Source: Mucilaginibacter kameinonensis (GTDB taxonomy: Bacteria > Bacteroidota > Bacteroidia > Sphingobacteriales > Sphingobacteriaceae). From it: DNA of 64,000 nucleotides. The notes under the pieces are model-generated. The model saw nothing but the letters and a program-made list of their open reading frames with translations, searched no databases and was not told where the DNA came from. The stretch lies in contig NZ_RCWZ01000002.1 of assembly GCF_003675385.1 (NCBI RefSeq), forward strand, positions 620,001-684,000, in the 5' to 3' direction. The position numbers and the translations under genes are program-made. This document shows, piece by piece, positions 16,942 to 25,012 of the stretch; position 1 is the stretch's first letter; every line of letters starts with the position of its first letter.

Positions 16942-16974
16942 GGTTTTATTTTCTTTAAAGCTAAACGATTAACC

Positions 16975-17007
16975 AGACTTACGAAGTTTTTAAAACTTCG
17001 TAAGTCT
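16975..17007. repeat. 33-nt perfect hairpin AGACTTACGAAGTTTT, copy 1
   Basis: 16-base arms on either side of one T. The identical 33 bases recur at 58318-58350. Located 39 bases past the stop of the bifunctional aldolase gene (minus strand), so it could act as its terminator or mRNA stabiliser. Confidence 0.75.
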
Positions 17008-17046
17008 TTAAGCTAAGACCATGAACCATGATCTATGAGCCATTAA

Positions 17047-19167
17047 CTATCTTACAAACGCCATGGCCACGCCACCATCAACATTCAACACGTTGCCGGT
17101 TGATTTGTTGAGCAGGCCGCCTGTAAAGGCGAAACAAGCGTTGGCGATATCAGCAGGTAAAATCACCTCGTTTAATAAAGTACGTTTGGCATAGTAAGCA
17201 GGTAGCTCGTCAACAGTAACGCCATAAGCTTTGGCGCGACCTTCGGCCCATCCGCCGGCCCAAATATTGCTGTCGCTGATTACGGCATCCGGGTTAACCA
17301 CGTTCACACGGATCTTATCGGTGCCAAGCTCAGCAGCGTTCAGCCTGCTCAGGTGTAACTGGGCCGATTTCGCGGAACCGTAGCCCGCGTTGTTCGGTCC
17401 GCTTACCAAAGCGTTTTTACTTACAATGTTAATGATATCGCCGCCAATATCTTGTTTTTTCATCACAGCTACGGCAGCCTGTGTAATGAAGAACTGGCCT
17501 TTCACCAATACATCATACAACAGGTCCCAATCTTTTTCGGTATGATCTGCAATTGATTTAGAGATAGATAAACCGGCATTGTTCACCACGATATCCACAC
17601 CTCCGAATGCTAATGCGGCAATTTCAAGGGCTTCGTTGATCTGATCGGCTTTGGTAACATCAAGTATGGCAGTAGTGTATGAATCCTTACCGTATTGTTT
17701 TTTGAACTCTTCGCCGGCACCTTCCAAACGCTCTGCGTTCATATCATTTAAGATAACTACCGCACCCTCGTCAACAAATTTTTTGGCGATGGCTTTACCT
17801 ATGCCGCCCGCGCTGCCTGTGATCAGGGCAATTTTACCCGATAAAGCTTTTGGCTTAGGCATACGCTGTAATTTGGCCTCTTCCAGTAACCAGTACTCGA
17901 TATCAAAAGCTTCCTGGCGTGGGAGAGAGGTATATTCAGAGATAGCCTCGGCGCCTTTCATTACGTTGATGGCATTGGTATAAAACTCGGCGGCAACACG
18001 GGCTGTTTGTTTGTCTTTCGAGAAAGAGAACAAACCTACACCCGGGTAAAGGATAATTACCGGGTTGGTATCCCTGATGGCCGGGCTATTATCATGTTTG
18101 CAAGTGTTGTAATAGTCGGTATACATTTGGCGGTAGGCCTCAAATGCAGGAGCTAAGCGTGCTTTTAAAGCAGTAACATCGCTCAGGTCTTCGCCTGGGG
18201 CGAGGTCAAGTACCAGCGGACTGATTTTGGTACGCAGGAAGTGATCCGGACAACTGGTACCCAGCGGTGCTAAGCGATCAAGATCATTTGAATTGATAAA
18301 CTCCAATACGCGGGCATCATCGGTAAAATGACCTACCATGTGCCTGTAGCTTGAGCAAAAGCCACGTAATACCGGTGCAAGGGCGGCAGCCTGTTTTTTA
18401 CGGGCCGATTCGTCAAGGCTTTCAACTTTTTGTCCGCCAAAAACAGGGCCTTTTTTGCCGTAATTTTCTTCAAGATATTCTGCACAGCGCTCAATAACTT
18501 CAAGCGTGTTCATGTAGCTTTCGTAAGCGGTATCGCCCCAGGTAAATAAACCGTGCGAACCCAGCATGATGCCACGGATACCCGGATTTTCATCCAAACA
18601 TTGTTTTAATTGCAGGCCAAGCTCAAAGCCGGGTTTTTTCCATTCAACCCAACCAATAGTGCCGTTAAAGAGTTCCTGGGTAATTTTCTTTCCATCTTTT
18701 GCTGCCGCGATTGCAATGGCTGCATCCGGGTGCAGGTGATCGATATGTTTAAATGGCAGGAAGCCGTGTAACGGTGTATCAATTGATGGCGCTTTTGAGT
18801 TAAGATCGTAGATGCAGTGGTTAAAAAGTTCAACCATTTCATCTTCAAATTCCACCCCGCGATAGATATTTTTCAGGCTGCGTAAACGATCAACATACAG
18901 GGCTGCGAGACCGCTTTTTTTCAGCGTACCGATGTCGCCGCCAGATCCTTTAATCCACATTACTTCAACCTCGTTACCGGTAAGCGGGTCTTTACTCATC
19001 AGTTTACATGAAGTATTGCCGCCGCCGTAGTTAGTAAGGCGCAGATCGGCACCTAAAAGGTTTGAACGGTATATAAGCAGGGCAACTTCGTCGCCTTCCA
19101 GTTCGGCGGCCTTAGCATCATCCCAAAGGTAGCTTACATGCTTAAATTGTGTTGTTTTGACAGACAT
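17047..19167 (-). CDS. rhaEW: Bifunctional L-rhamnulose-1-phosphate aldolase / L-lactaldehyde dehydrogenase
   Basis: A 706-residue two-domain enzyme. Residues ~1-430 form a class II aldolase: YGGGNTSCK and KGSGGD near the N-terminus, zinc-ligand motif HIDHLHPDA and a further His in GSHGLFTW. Residues ~445-706 form an SDR domain: TGSAGGIGKAIA, VNNAG and catalytic YGSAK. It cleaves L-rhamnulose-1-phosphate to DHAP and L-lactaldehyde and then oxidises or reduces the aldehyde. This fusion is the known alternative to E. coli RhaD. It starts 52 bases after rhaT on the same strand. Confidence 0.92.
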   Translation of the reverse strand: MSVKTTQFKHVSYLWDDAKAAELEGDEVALLIYRSNLLGADLRLTNYGGGNTSCKLMSKDPLTGNEVEVMWIKGSGGDIGTLKKSGLAALYVDRLRSLKNIYRGVEFEDEMVELFNHCIYDLNSKAPSIDTPLHGFLPFKHIDHLHPDAAIAIAAAKDGKKITQELFNGTIGWVEWKKPGFELGLQLKQCLDENPGIRGIMLGSHGLFTWGDTAYESYMNTLEVIERCAEYLEENYGKKGPVFGGQKVESLDESARKKQAAALAPVLRGFCSSYRHMVGHFTDDARVLEFINSNDLDRLAPLGTSCPDHFLRTKISPLVLDLAPGEDLSDVTALKARLAPAFEAYRQMYTDYYNTCKHDNSPAIRDTNPVIILYPGVGLFSFSKDKQTARVAAEFYTNAINVMKGAEAISEYTSLPRQEAFDIEYWLLEEAKLQRMPKPKALSGKIALITGSAGGIGKAIAKKFVDEGAVVILNDMNAERLEGAGEEFKKQYGKDSYTTAILDVTKADQINEALEIAALAFGGVDIVVNNAGLSISKSIADHTEKDWDLLYDVLVKGQFFITQAAVAVMKKQDIGGDIINIVSKNALVSGPNNAGYGSAKSAQLHLSRLNAAELGTDKIRVNVVNPDAVISDSNIWAGGWAEGRAKAYGVTVDELPAYYAKRTLLNEVILPADIANACFAFTGGLLNKSTGNVLNVDGGVAMAFVR

Positions 19168-19219
19168 ATGTTTAATTACTGAATTGTTGAATTAGTGAAT
19201 TATTGATTTATTTTGATTG

Positions 19220-20299
19220 TTATTTAATTGAGTTTCCGTAGCCTACAACCAGCACCGATAGGATGATGACTGCTATACCGGCTATTACTGTGGCGAAGGC
19301 TTTTTTGCTTACACCTTTCCATTCTTTAAGAACAAGTCCCCAGGTATTGGCTATCAGGATAATGAAAGCCATGTGCAGGATCCACGAGCTTGCGCCATTG
19401 CCCATTTTGCTTTCGCCCATGCCGTAAAAAAAGAATTGTAAAAACCAGGTTGTACCGGCCAATGCCGCAAACAGGTAGTTTTTAAGCAATGGTGTTTTTT
19501 TATCGGTATAATTATCAAACGTTTTGTTGCGGGTATTTAGCACCATACACCATATAAAGTTGGTTGTAAGGCCTCCCCAGAGAATAATGATATAGGTTAC
19601 ATTATTGGCATAGAGGAAATTACCTTGCCCCGGATGCCCAGCCTGCCATGCGTGGTTAGCTGTATCGGCCATAGTTTTACCGGCCTCTATACCAAAGTTA
19701 AAACAGGCGCTTAATACACCTGATATTATAGCTACTACGATACCCAGGCCAAATCGGTAATCCTTGTTTTCTTGTGCTATGGTTTTATCGCTTGATAGTT
19801 CTTTCTCTTTCATGGTGCCGGCCTTACCGCATATGATAATACCCACCACACAAAGCAAAATACCTAATAAAACCATTTGCCCCCATTGGGTATGCAGCAT
19901 CAGGGTAAAAGTGTCTTTCCCTTCCTTCGGAAAAAAATCGTAATACACCGATGGGATTATCGACCCAAAAACTGAGCATAAGCCCAGAATGATGGTGCTG
20001 CCCAATGAAACTCCTAAATAGCGTACTCCAAGGCCGTATGTTAAACCTCCAATTCCCCATAACAGCCCCATCAGGTATGTCCAGCCCAGGGTTGCTGTAT
20101 CGGTATGGCTTATAATATCCGCGAAACCCGGTATAGTTAGCCATGCTGCCAGCGGTGGTACAATAAGCCATGAAAAAATGCCACCTACTATCCAGTAGCT
20201 TTCCCAGGCCCAGTCTTTTATTTTTTTGTAGGGGATGTAAAAGCTCCCCGAAGCAAAGCCACCGATAAAATGAAAGATGACCCCTAAAATTACTTGCAT
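19220..20299 (-). CDS. rhaT: L-rhamnose/H+ symporter RhaT
   Basis: A 359-residue inner-membrane protein with about ten hydrophobic helices and the RhaT N-terminal signature GGFASGSFYIPYKKIKDWAWE. Conserved internal stretches include GLTYGLGVRYLGVSLGS and GIVVAIISGVLSACFNFG. It imports L-rhamnose with protons and is the first gene of the minus-strand rhamnose unit. The GH78 rhamnosidase encoded at 45732 could supply its substrate. No regulator gene is adjacent. Confidence 0.92.
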   Translation of the reverse strand: MQVILGVIFHFIGGFASGSFYIPYKKIKDWAWESYWIVGGIFSWLIVPPLAAWLTIPGFADIISHTDTATLGWTYLMGLLWGIGGLTYGLGVRYLGVSLGSTIILGLCSVFGSIIPSVYYDFFPKEGKDTFTLMLHTQWGQMVLLGILLCVVGIIICGKAGTMKEKELSSDKTIAQENKDYRFGLGIVVAIISGVLSACFNFGIEAGKTMADTANHAWQAGHPGQGNFLYANNVTYIIILWGGLTTNFIWCMVLNTRNKTFDNYTDKKTPLLKNYLFAALAGTTWFLQFFFYGMGESKMGNGASSWILHMAFIILIANTWGLVLKEWKGVSKKAFATVIAGIAVIILSVLVVGYGNSIK

Positions 20300-20387
20300 A
20301 TTCTCTAATTGGTTTATATTGGTAAGGCTAATGTAGATAATAAATATACCCGAACTGTCCCCTGCTGTCGGTTTTGACCGTTGATTT

Positions 20388-20529
20388 TGTCTGAACCGGG
20401 ATTGTCTGAACCGGAATTAACAATGAAATGAATTTATCGAATTTTTTAATTTCTGGTGATTCTATAAATTCGTTTAATTCGAGTTCAGACATAATTCAGA
20501 CAATTCTGATTCAGACAATCCCGGTTCTG
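20388..20529. repeat. TGTCTGAACCGG inverted repeat, copy A (nested)
   Basis: Outer arms GAACCGGGATTGTCTGAA (20393-20410) and their exact complement (20510-20527) enclose further partial arms (GAACCGGAATT against AATTCGAGTTC). It lies between the divergent rhaT and gluconokinase genes and may separate their promoters. Confidence 0.75.
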
Positions 20530-20558
20530 TTTATTAATTTGGCGTCAAATACATCACT

Positions 20559-22052
20559 ATGCAGGCATATATTTTAGGGATTGATATTGGCACCGGCAGT
20601 ACTAAGGCCGTAGCTATTAGCTTAACGGGCGAACCATTGGGTACGGTATCCAATCATTATCCTATTAATAGCCCCGAACCCGGTTATAGTGAGCAGGATC
20701 CACTGTTGATCTGGGATGCTTTTGTAAAATGCCTCGCTGGTATTACTGCCAAATTAGGAGCGGTGCCACAAGCTGTAAGCCTGAGCAGTGCCATGCACAG
20801 CATTATTCCCGTTAATGAGCATGGCGAAGCACTGTTACCCATGATGACCTGGGCCGATGCCCGGAGCGAGAATATAGCACAAGCTTTAAGGCAAACCGAG
20901 CAAGGTGCATCATTATATCACAACTGCGGTACAGCTATTCATGCTATGTCGCCTTTAAATAAGTTGCTGTGGCTGCGTGCTAACCGGGTCGATGTTTTTG
21001 AAGCGGCGCACAAATTTATTTCGATAAAAGAGTTTATCTGGTTTAGGCTTTTTGGTGTTTTTGAGGTGGATTATTCTATTGCTTCAGCAACAGGTTTGTT
21101 TGATATTGTAAAAAAAGAGTGGAATGAGGAGGCCATGAGGGTAACGGGCATTACAACCGCAAAGTTATCAGCCCCGGTTAATACCACTTATTATCGTAAT
21201 GATGTTAAGCCCGAAGTTGTTTCATTAACCGGTATCATTGCTGACACGTCATTTGTAACAGGAGCGAGCGATGGTGCATGTGCTAACCTCGGCAGCCATA
21301 CCAATAGCCCCGGTGTGGCCGCGCTTACCATTGGCACCAGTGGCGCGGTACGTATTACAAACCCAAAGCCGGTTTACAATTACGAAGCCATGATTTTTAA
21401 CTATCTGCTGGACGAACAAACTTATGTTTGTGGCGGTGCCGTAAATAACGGCGGGATAGCGGTAAATTGGTTGCTGAAAAACTTTTTGCAGAAGGAAAAC
21501 CTTACTGCTGCCGATTACGATGCTTTGTTTGCTGAGATCGCATCCGTACCGGCAGGTAGTAACGGACTGATATTTTTACCTTACCTGTACGGCGAACGTG
21601 CCCCGCTTTGGGACACCAAAACCAGCGGTACTTTCTTTAATATCAAACCGGCACACACCCGTTCGCACTTTTTACGCGCAGGATTGGAGGGCATCTGTTT
21701 TGCGCTGAACGATGTACTTAAAACACTGGAAGATGCATCGGGTGAAATTACTCAGGTAAATATCAGCGGCGGTTTTACCAGTTCGGCGGTGTGGACACAG
21801 ATTTTGGCCGATATTACGGGCAAAAAGTTGGCGGTACTGCAATCTGAAGATTCATCGGCATTAGGTGCAATCTACCTGGCAGCACGGGTATTATATCCTA
21901 AAAGTTATGAAACGCTCACCCACGTGGAGCATCAGGAATTCATTGAACCTAATATTGATAACCATTCGCTTTACAGCCGAATGTTCCCGGTATTTAAAAA
22001 ACTGTACGGCGATTTAAAGGACAGCATGCATCTCGTAGATGGATGGGAGTGA
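20559..22052 (+). CDS. gntK: Gluconokinase, FGGY family
   Basis: A 497-residue FGGY kinase resembling Bacillus-type gluconokinase. The N-terminal motif is LGIDIGTGSTKAVAI, followed by MTWADARS (sugar contact), LTIGTSGAVRI (domain II), FLPYLYGERAPLWD (family signature) and NISGGFTSSAVWTQILAD near the ATP site. It makes 6-phosphogluconate from gluconate in the cytoplasm. No gluconate permease or 6PG dehydrogenase is adjacent, and the gene stands alone. Xylulokinase is the main alternative; the GERAPLWD region favours gluconate. Confidence 0.8.
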   Translation: MQAYILGIDIGTGSTKAVAISLTGEPLGTVSNHYPINSPEPGYSEQDPLLIWDAFVKCLAGITAKLGAVPQAVSLSSAMHSIIPVNEHGEALLPMMTWADARSENIAQALRQTEQGASLYHNCGTAIHAMSPLNKLLWLRANRVDVFEAAHKFISIKEFIWFRLFGVFEVDYSIASATGLFDIVKKEWNEEAMRVTGITTAKLSAPVNTTYYRNDVKPEVVSLTGIIADTSFVTGASDGACANLGSHTNSPGVAALTIGTSGAVRITNPKPVYNYEAMIFNYLLDEQTYVCGGAVNNGGIAVNWLLKNFLQKENLTAADYDALFAEIASVPAGSNGLIFLPYLYGERAPLWDTKTSGTFFNIKPAHTRSHFLRAGLEGICFALNDVLKTLEDASGEITQVNISGGFTSSAVWTQILADITGKKLAVLQSEDSSALGAIYLAARVLYPKSYETLTHVEHQEFIEPNIDNHSLYSRMFPVFKKLYGDLKDSMHLVDGWE

Positions 22053-22065
22053 AATTCAAAATTTC

Positions 22066-22157
22066 GTCATGCCGAATTTATTTCGGCACCTCACTCGCTA
22101 AGCCGATTTGCAAGGAGTAAACCTGGCTTGTGGGATCCTGAAACAAGTTCAGGATGA
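22066..22157. repeat. CGTCATGCCGAA...TCAGGATGA palindromic repeat
   Basis: Two short stem-forming ends (TGCCGAATTTATTTCGGCA at the left; ATCCTGAAACAAGTTCAGGAT at the right) with a variable centre. It lies between the convergent gluconokinase and PAP2-like genes. Confidence 0.65.
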
Positions 22158-22173
22158 TGGGTTATCGAGTAAT

Positions 22174-22812
22174 TTAATCCAGTCCAAGCCACTTAACCAA
22201 TCTCCAGCAACCATATACAAAAAATGGTGCGGCAACAACGTCAATAGTATAATGAATGTGCTGTATGAGTAACAACACTACTAATACTATGGCGCAAATT
22301 AGAGCGATTAGTTTATCAACAGGTTTTTGCAGGTGCAGGTATACCAGTACCATGGTTGCTGTATGGCCTGAAAAAAACAGGTCTTTAGTGATAAACGTAT
22401 GTCCGTAAAAAACGCTGGTACTCGGATCAATAAGAGGGACGAGCCCAACCGGTGGATTAAGCTTTACCAAACTGATGGTAACAAAACGGGCTATACAAAC
22501 AAGGTTTAGCGTCCAGATGTAGCTGATGCATATCCTTGGGTTATACAATCCCCGCCACATCATGAGCAGGCCCATACTCCAGATGAGTATAAAAATTGGT
22601 ACCGAAAGATCGTGAGATGGCAAATGGGCCAATATCCAATCATTCAATACAACGCCATCTGTGCGGCGTTCAATGTACTTGAAAAAGGAGGGCAGCAGGT
22701 TGATGATAGTAACTATGACAATAGTGGCGCTCAATAATTTAAGCCTGCTGGCCTTTGTATTGTAAGCGCTTTGCCAAAGTTGTTTTATATGGTAAATGTG
22801 GGATAAATTCAA
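22174..22812 (-). CDS. PAP2-like membrane phosphatase/transferase
   Basis: A 212-residue protein with about six membrane helices. It carries FFSGHTATMVLVYLH and, ~35 residues later, HIHYTIDV. These match the SGHT and HxxYTxDV motifs of the PAP2/sphingomyelin-synthase-like (PAP2_C) group, whose His-His-Asp triad cleaves or transfers phospho-alcohols. The N-terminal RPxxxK-type PAP2 motif is not evident. Substrate is unknown; a phospholipid or polyprenyl-phosphate role is possible. It is a single gene, divergent from merC. Confidence 0.75.
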   Translation of the reverse strand: MNLSHIYHIKQLWQSAYNTKASRLKLLSATIVIVTIINLLPSFFKYIERRTDGVVLNDWILAHLPSHDLSVPIFILIWSMGLLMMWRGLYNPRICISYIWTLNLVCIARFVTISLVKLNPPVGLVPLIDPSTSVFYGHTFITKDLFFSGHTATMVLVYLHLQKPVDKLIALICAIVLVVLLLIQHIHYTIDVVAAPFFVYGCWRLVKWLGLD

Positions 22813-22918
22813 ACTGTATTTTATTATAAGGCCGCAAAAATACGGTTTGCTGATTAATATTAAGTAATTGTCAGGTATTTGTTAATTTAAGAAGCTATTG
22901 TAAGTATAATAAAATCAG

Positions 22919-22935
22919 ATGCAATTTTGTTGCAT
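22919..22935. promoter_or_regulatory. Palindrome upstream of merC, candidate Fur/Zur box
   Basis: ATGCAA-TTTTG-TTGCAT, 6-bp arms with a 5-base spacer, about 10 bases upstream of the -7 element at 22945. A site here would cover the -33 region. With a Fur-family gene three genes downstream, autoregulation is a reasonable inference. Confidence 0.55.
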
Positions 22936-22944
22936 TAACTTATT

Positions 22945-22952
22945 TATATTTG
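22945..22952 (+). promoter_or_regulatory. Bacteroidota -7 promoter element for merC
   Basis: TATATTTG matches the TAnnTTTG consensus exactly. The merC ATG starts only 4 bases after it, so the transcript would begin at or very near the start codon (leaderless or nearly so). Confidence 0.6.
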
Positions 22953-22956
22953 CGTC

Positions 22957-23373
22957 ATGGATTTTCAAAAGCTTTCGCCCCGGCTGGATAATATCGGTAT
23001 AACCGCGTCAACGCTTTGCGCCGTTCATTGCGCGGTGGTGCCTTTGGCGTTTACCAGTTTACCGCTGGTTGGTCTTGGTTTTTTGGCCAATGCCTGGGTA
23101 GAGTGGGGGATGATCATTTTTGCTTTAGCTATAGGTGTGTATTCTATTGGGCTATCATATAGGCGAACACATCACCGTGCTTTACCTTTAGCTATGCTGG
23201 TATTGGGTTTTGCTATCATTATAGGCGGCCACGGGTTGGCTATAGGAAAAACTGAGGCGATGATTGTTCCATTTGGAGGTTTATTGATTGCTGCCGCGCA
23301 TTATGTAAACTATAAGTATACAGGAGCCTGCAGCCATGATCATAAAACTTATAAACTGAAAAAAGTTGAATAA
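22957..23373 (+). CDS. MerC-domain membrane protein
   Basis: A 138-residue protein with four membrane helices and the MerC-type N-terminal motif STLCAVHCAVVPL, whose Cys/His residues bind metal in the first helix. The C-terminal tail CSHDHKTYKLKK is also Cys/His-containing. MerC proteins carry Hg2+, but chromosomal Bacteroidota copies next to Fur/Zur regulators more probably handle zinc or another transition metal. Its stop overlaps the next small gene by one base, and a palindrome plus promoter lies just upstream. Confidence 0.85.
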   Translation: MDFQKLSPRLDNIGITASTLCAVHCAVVPLAFTSLPLVGLGFLANAWVEWGMIIFALAIGVYSIGLSYRRTHHRALPLAMLVLGFAIIIGGHGLAIGKTEAMIVPFGGLLIAAAHYVNYKYTGACSHDHKTYKLKKVE

Positions 23374-23522
23374 TGGACAAGCGCCACAGGAAATTCTTTT
23401 ATGCATTTTTGATATTCAATTGCTTTTTGAGCCCGGCTTGCAATCATGAAAAGCATAACGTTTTGATATCTAAGCATCATACTAAGCCAATAAAAAATAC
23501 CGTTATAAAAGCCGGCAACTAA
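23373..23522 (+). CDS. Small His-rich putative lipoprotein (49 aa)
   Basis: An unbroken 49-codon frame whose ATG overlaps the merC stop (TAATG), so translation is probably coupled. It has basic residues (MDKRHRK), a hydrophobic stretch (FFYAFLIFNCFL), then SPAC, which could serve as a lipobox, and a short tail rich in His (CNHEKHN, SKHH). No family is recognised. Size, coupling and composition suggest a metal-binding lipoprotein working with MerC. Unconfirmed, and short enough to be chance. Confidence 0.55.
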   Translation: MDKRHRKFFYAFLIFNCFLSPACNHEKHNVLISKHHTKPIKNTVIKAGN

Positions 23523-23587
23523 TAGCGCATATTATACGTACCATTATTAAATTAGCGGCCTTATAAAAATAAAGACCTGATTAATAC

Positions 23588-24034
23588 ATGACACAAACCC
23601 GGGATATCCATCATTTTGAGCATTTGCTTGATAAGCATCACCTGAAAAAAACCGCGCCTCGATTGCGGGTTTTGTCAATGATGTCGTCAAGGCATACGGC
23701 TACTTCCCAGCCCGATCTGGAAAGCCTGATGCATGATATCGATAGGGTTACCCTTTACCGGATCCTGAACGCTTTTGAAGAGAAAGGGATCATTCACAAA
23801 GTATTTGATCTGGACGGAACAGCAAATTATGCGCTGTGTTCATCAAACTGTAATGAGCACGATCATCATGACGAGCACCTGCATTTTAATTGTACACAGT
23901 GCAAAAATGTATATTGTTTAAATGATCTGAACCTGCCTGCTATCAATCTTCCGGCAGGTTTTGAGCCGCATGGCTTTACTTTATATGCGCATGGCTTGTG
24001 TCCAAGATGCAGTAAAAAGGCGGTTAAGAAATGA
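23588..24034 (+). CDS. Fur-family metalloregulator (Zur-like)
   Basis: A 148-residue Fur-family repressor. A winged-helix N-terminal domain (LKKTAPRLRVLSMMSS, then SQPDLESLMHDIDRVTLYRILNAFEEKGIIHKV) is followed by a His-rich metal site (NEHDHHDEHLHF) and two CxxC pairs (CTQC and CPRC) for structural zinc. Zinc as effector is inferred from the partner MerC. Its stop overlaps the amidase start by four bases (ATGA). The candidate operator is the palindrome at 22919. Confidence 0.9.
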   Translation: MTQTRDIHHFEHLLDKHHLKKTAPRLRVLSMMSSRHTATSQPDLESLMHDIDRVTLYRILNAFEEKGIIHKVFDLDGTANYALCSSNCNEHDHHDEHLHFNCTQCKNVYCLNDLNLPAINLPAGFEPHGFTLYAHGLCPRCSKKAVKK

Positions 24035-24843
24035 GATACTCCGCTTTCCTGGGGATAACCATCCTGTTGTTTTTGTTTCAAAGTTCATTCGCGCAGCAAA
24101 AAGATACTATACCGGCTGCTGTTTCAACATTTAAGTTTAAAACGGTTGTTATAGATGCCGGGCATGGCGGTAAGGATGCCGGTGCACGCGGCTCGCATTC
24201 GTTTGAGAAAAATGTAACGTTATCGATAGCGCTGAAACTCAAGGCAGCATGGGATACGGCCATCACCGATGTAAAATCTATCCTTACCCGTACCGATGAT
24301 ACTTTTATTCCGCTAAACCAGCGTTCGGCTATTGCCAATCAAAATCATGGCAATTTGTTTATCTCCATTCACTGTAACTCGTCGCCGGAGGGCACTGCCG
24401 CTCGTGCGCATAAACAAAAAGGTGTATTGTTATTGGTATACGGTTTCCATCGCCTTAAAGAACAGGAAGAGGCAGTACGTGAAAACTCTTCTATTTTCCA
24501 GGAGAAGGATTACAAGCAAAACTACGAGAGCTATGACGAAAGTGATCCCTCCAACCTCATTATCCTTAATGCCTATATCCAGAAATACCGCAAACAAAGC
24601 ATCCGTTTCGGCGATTTGCTTGACGACGAATTTACCGGGATAGATGGGCGCGAAAGCAATGGCGTAAAAGAGCAGGGCGTATTGGTGCTGGCCCACAGCG
24701 CTATGCCCGCTGTACTGATAGAAACGGGTTTTATTAATAATCCTGAAGAAGAAGAGTATCTGAATTCCGACGAAGGGCAACATGAAATTGTAATGTCGAT
24801 CATCCGGGCGCTTCGGAATTACCGGAAAGCGATAGGGTCGTAA
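24031..24843 (+). CDS. N-acetylmuramoyl-L-alanine amidase (Amidase_3)
   Basis: A 270-residue periplasmic amidase with a signal peptide (FLGITILLFLFQSSFAQ). Zinc-site motifs of the Amidase_3 family are present: IDAGHGGKDAG (first His), SIHCNSS (second His) and LIETGFINN (catalytic Glu). It cleaves the amide bond between MurNAc and the stem peptide. No LysM or other anchoring domain is seen. It overlaps the Fur gene by four bases, an unusual linkage for a cell-wall enzyme that may only reflect compact packing. Confidence 0.92.
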   Translation: MRYSAFLGITILLFLFQSSFAQQKDTIPAAVSTFKFKTVVIDAGHGGKDAGARGSHSFEKNVTLSIALKLKAAWDTAITDVKSILTRTDDTFIPLNQRSAIANQNHGNLFISIHCNSSPEGTAARAHKQKGVLLLVYGFHRLKEQEEAVRENSSIFQEKDYKQNYESYDESDPSNLIILNAYIQKYRKQSIRFGDLLDDEFTGIDGRESNGVKEQGVLVLAHSAMPAVLIETGFINNPEEEEYLNSDEGQHEIVMSIIRALRNYRKAIGS

Positions 24844-24861
24844 GTGCCCATAAAATTAAAC

Positions 24862-24940
24862 GTAGAGACGCATCACATGCGTTTTTTTGCCTGCACTGCA
24901 CGGGATTGTCCTGTGGGAGACACATGTGATGCGTCTCTAC
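24862..24940. repeat. GTAGAGACGCATCACATG inverted repeat
   Basis: 18-base perfect arms (24862-24879 and 24923-24940) with a 43-base loop. It lies 19 bases past the amidase stop. The long open frame of the next gene runs back into it, which argues against any start upstream of 24940. Confidence 0.8.
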
Positions 24941-25012
24941 AAAAAACCTTTTAACGAGATTCTTCCCTTTCCATCATCAAAAAAAGTATATTCGGTTTTA
25001 CATTTACTTTTG

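Noticed and set aside
24887..25012. Upstream start for the first GH20 gene
   Set aside because: Runs through the GTAGAGACG inverted repeat and puts 42 residues ahead of a clear signal peptide at 25013.
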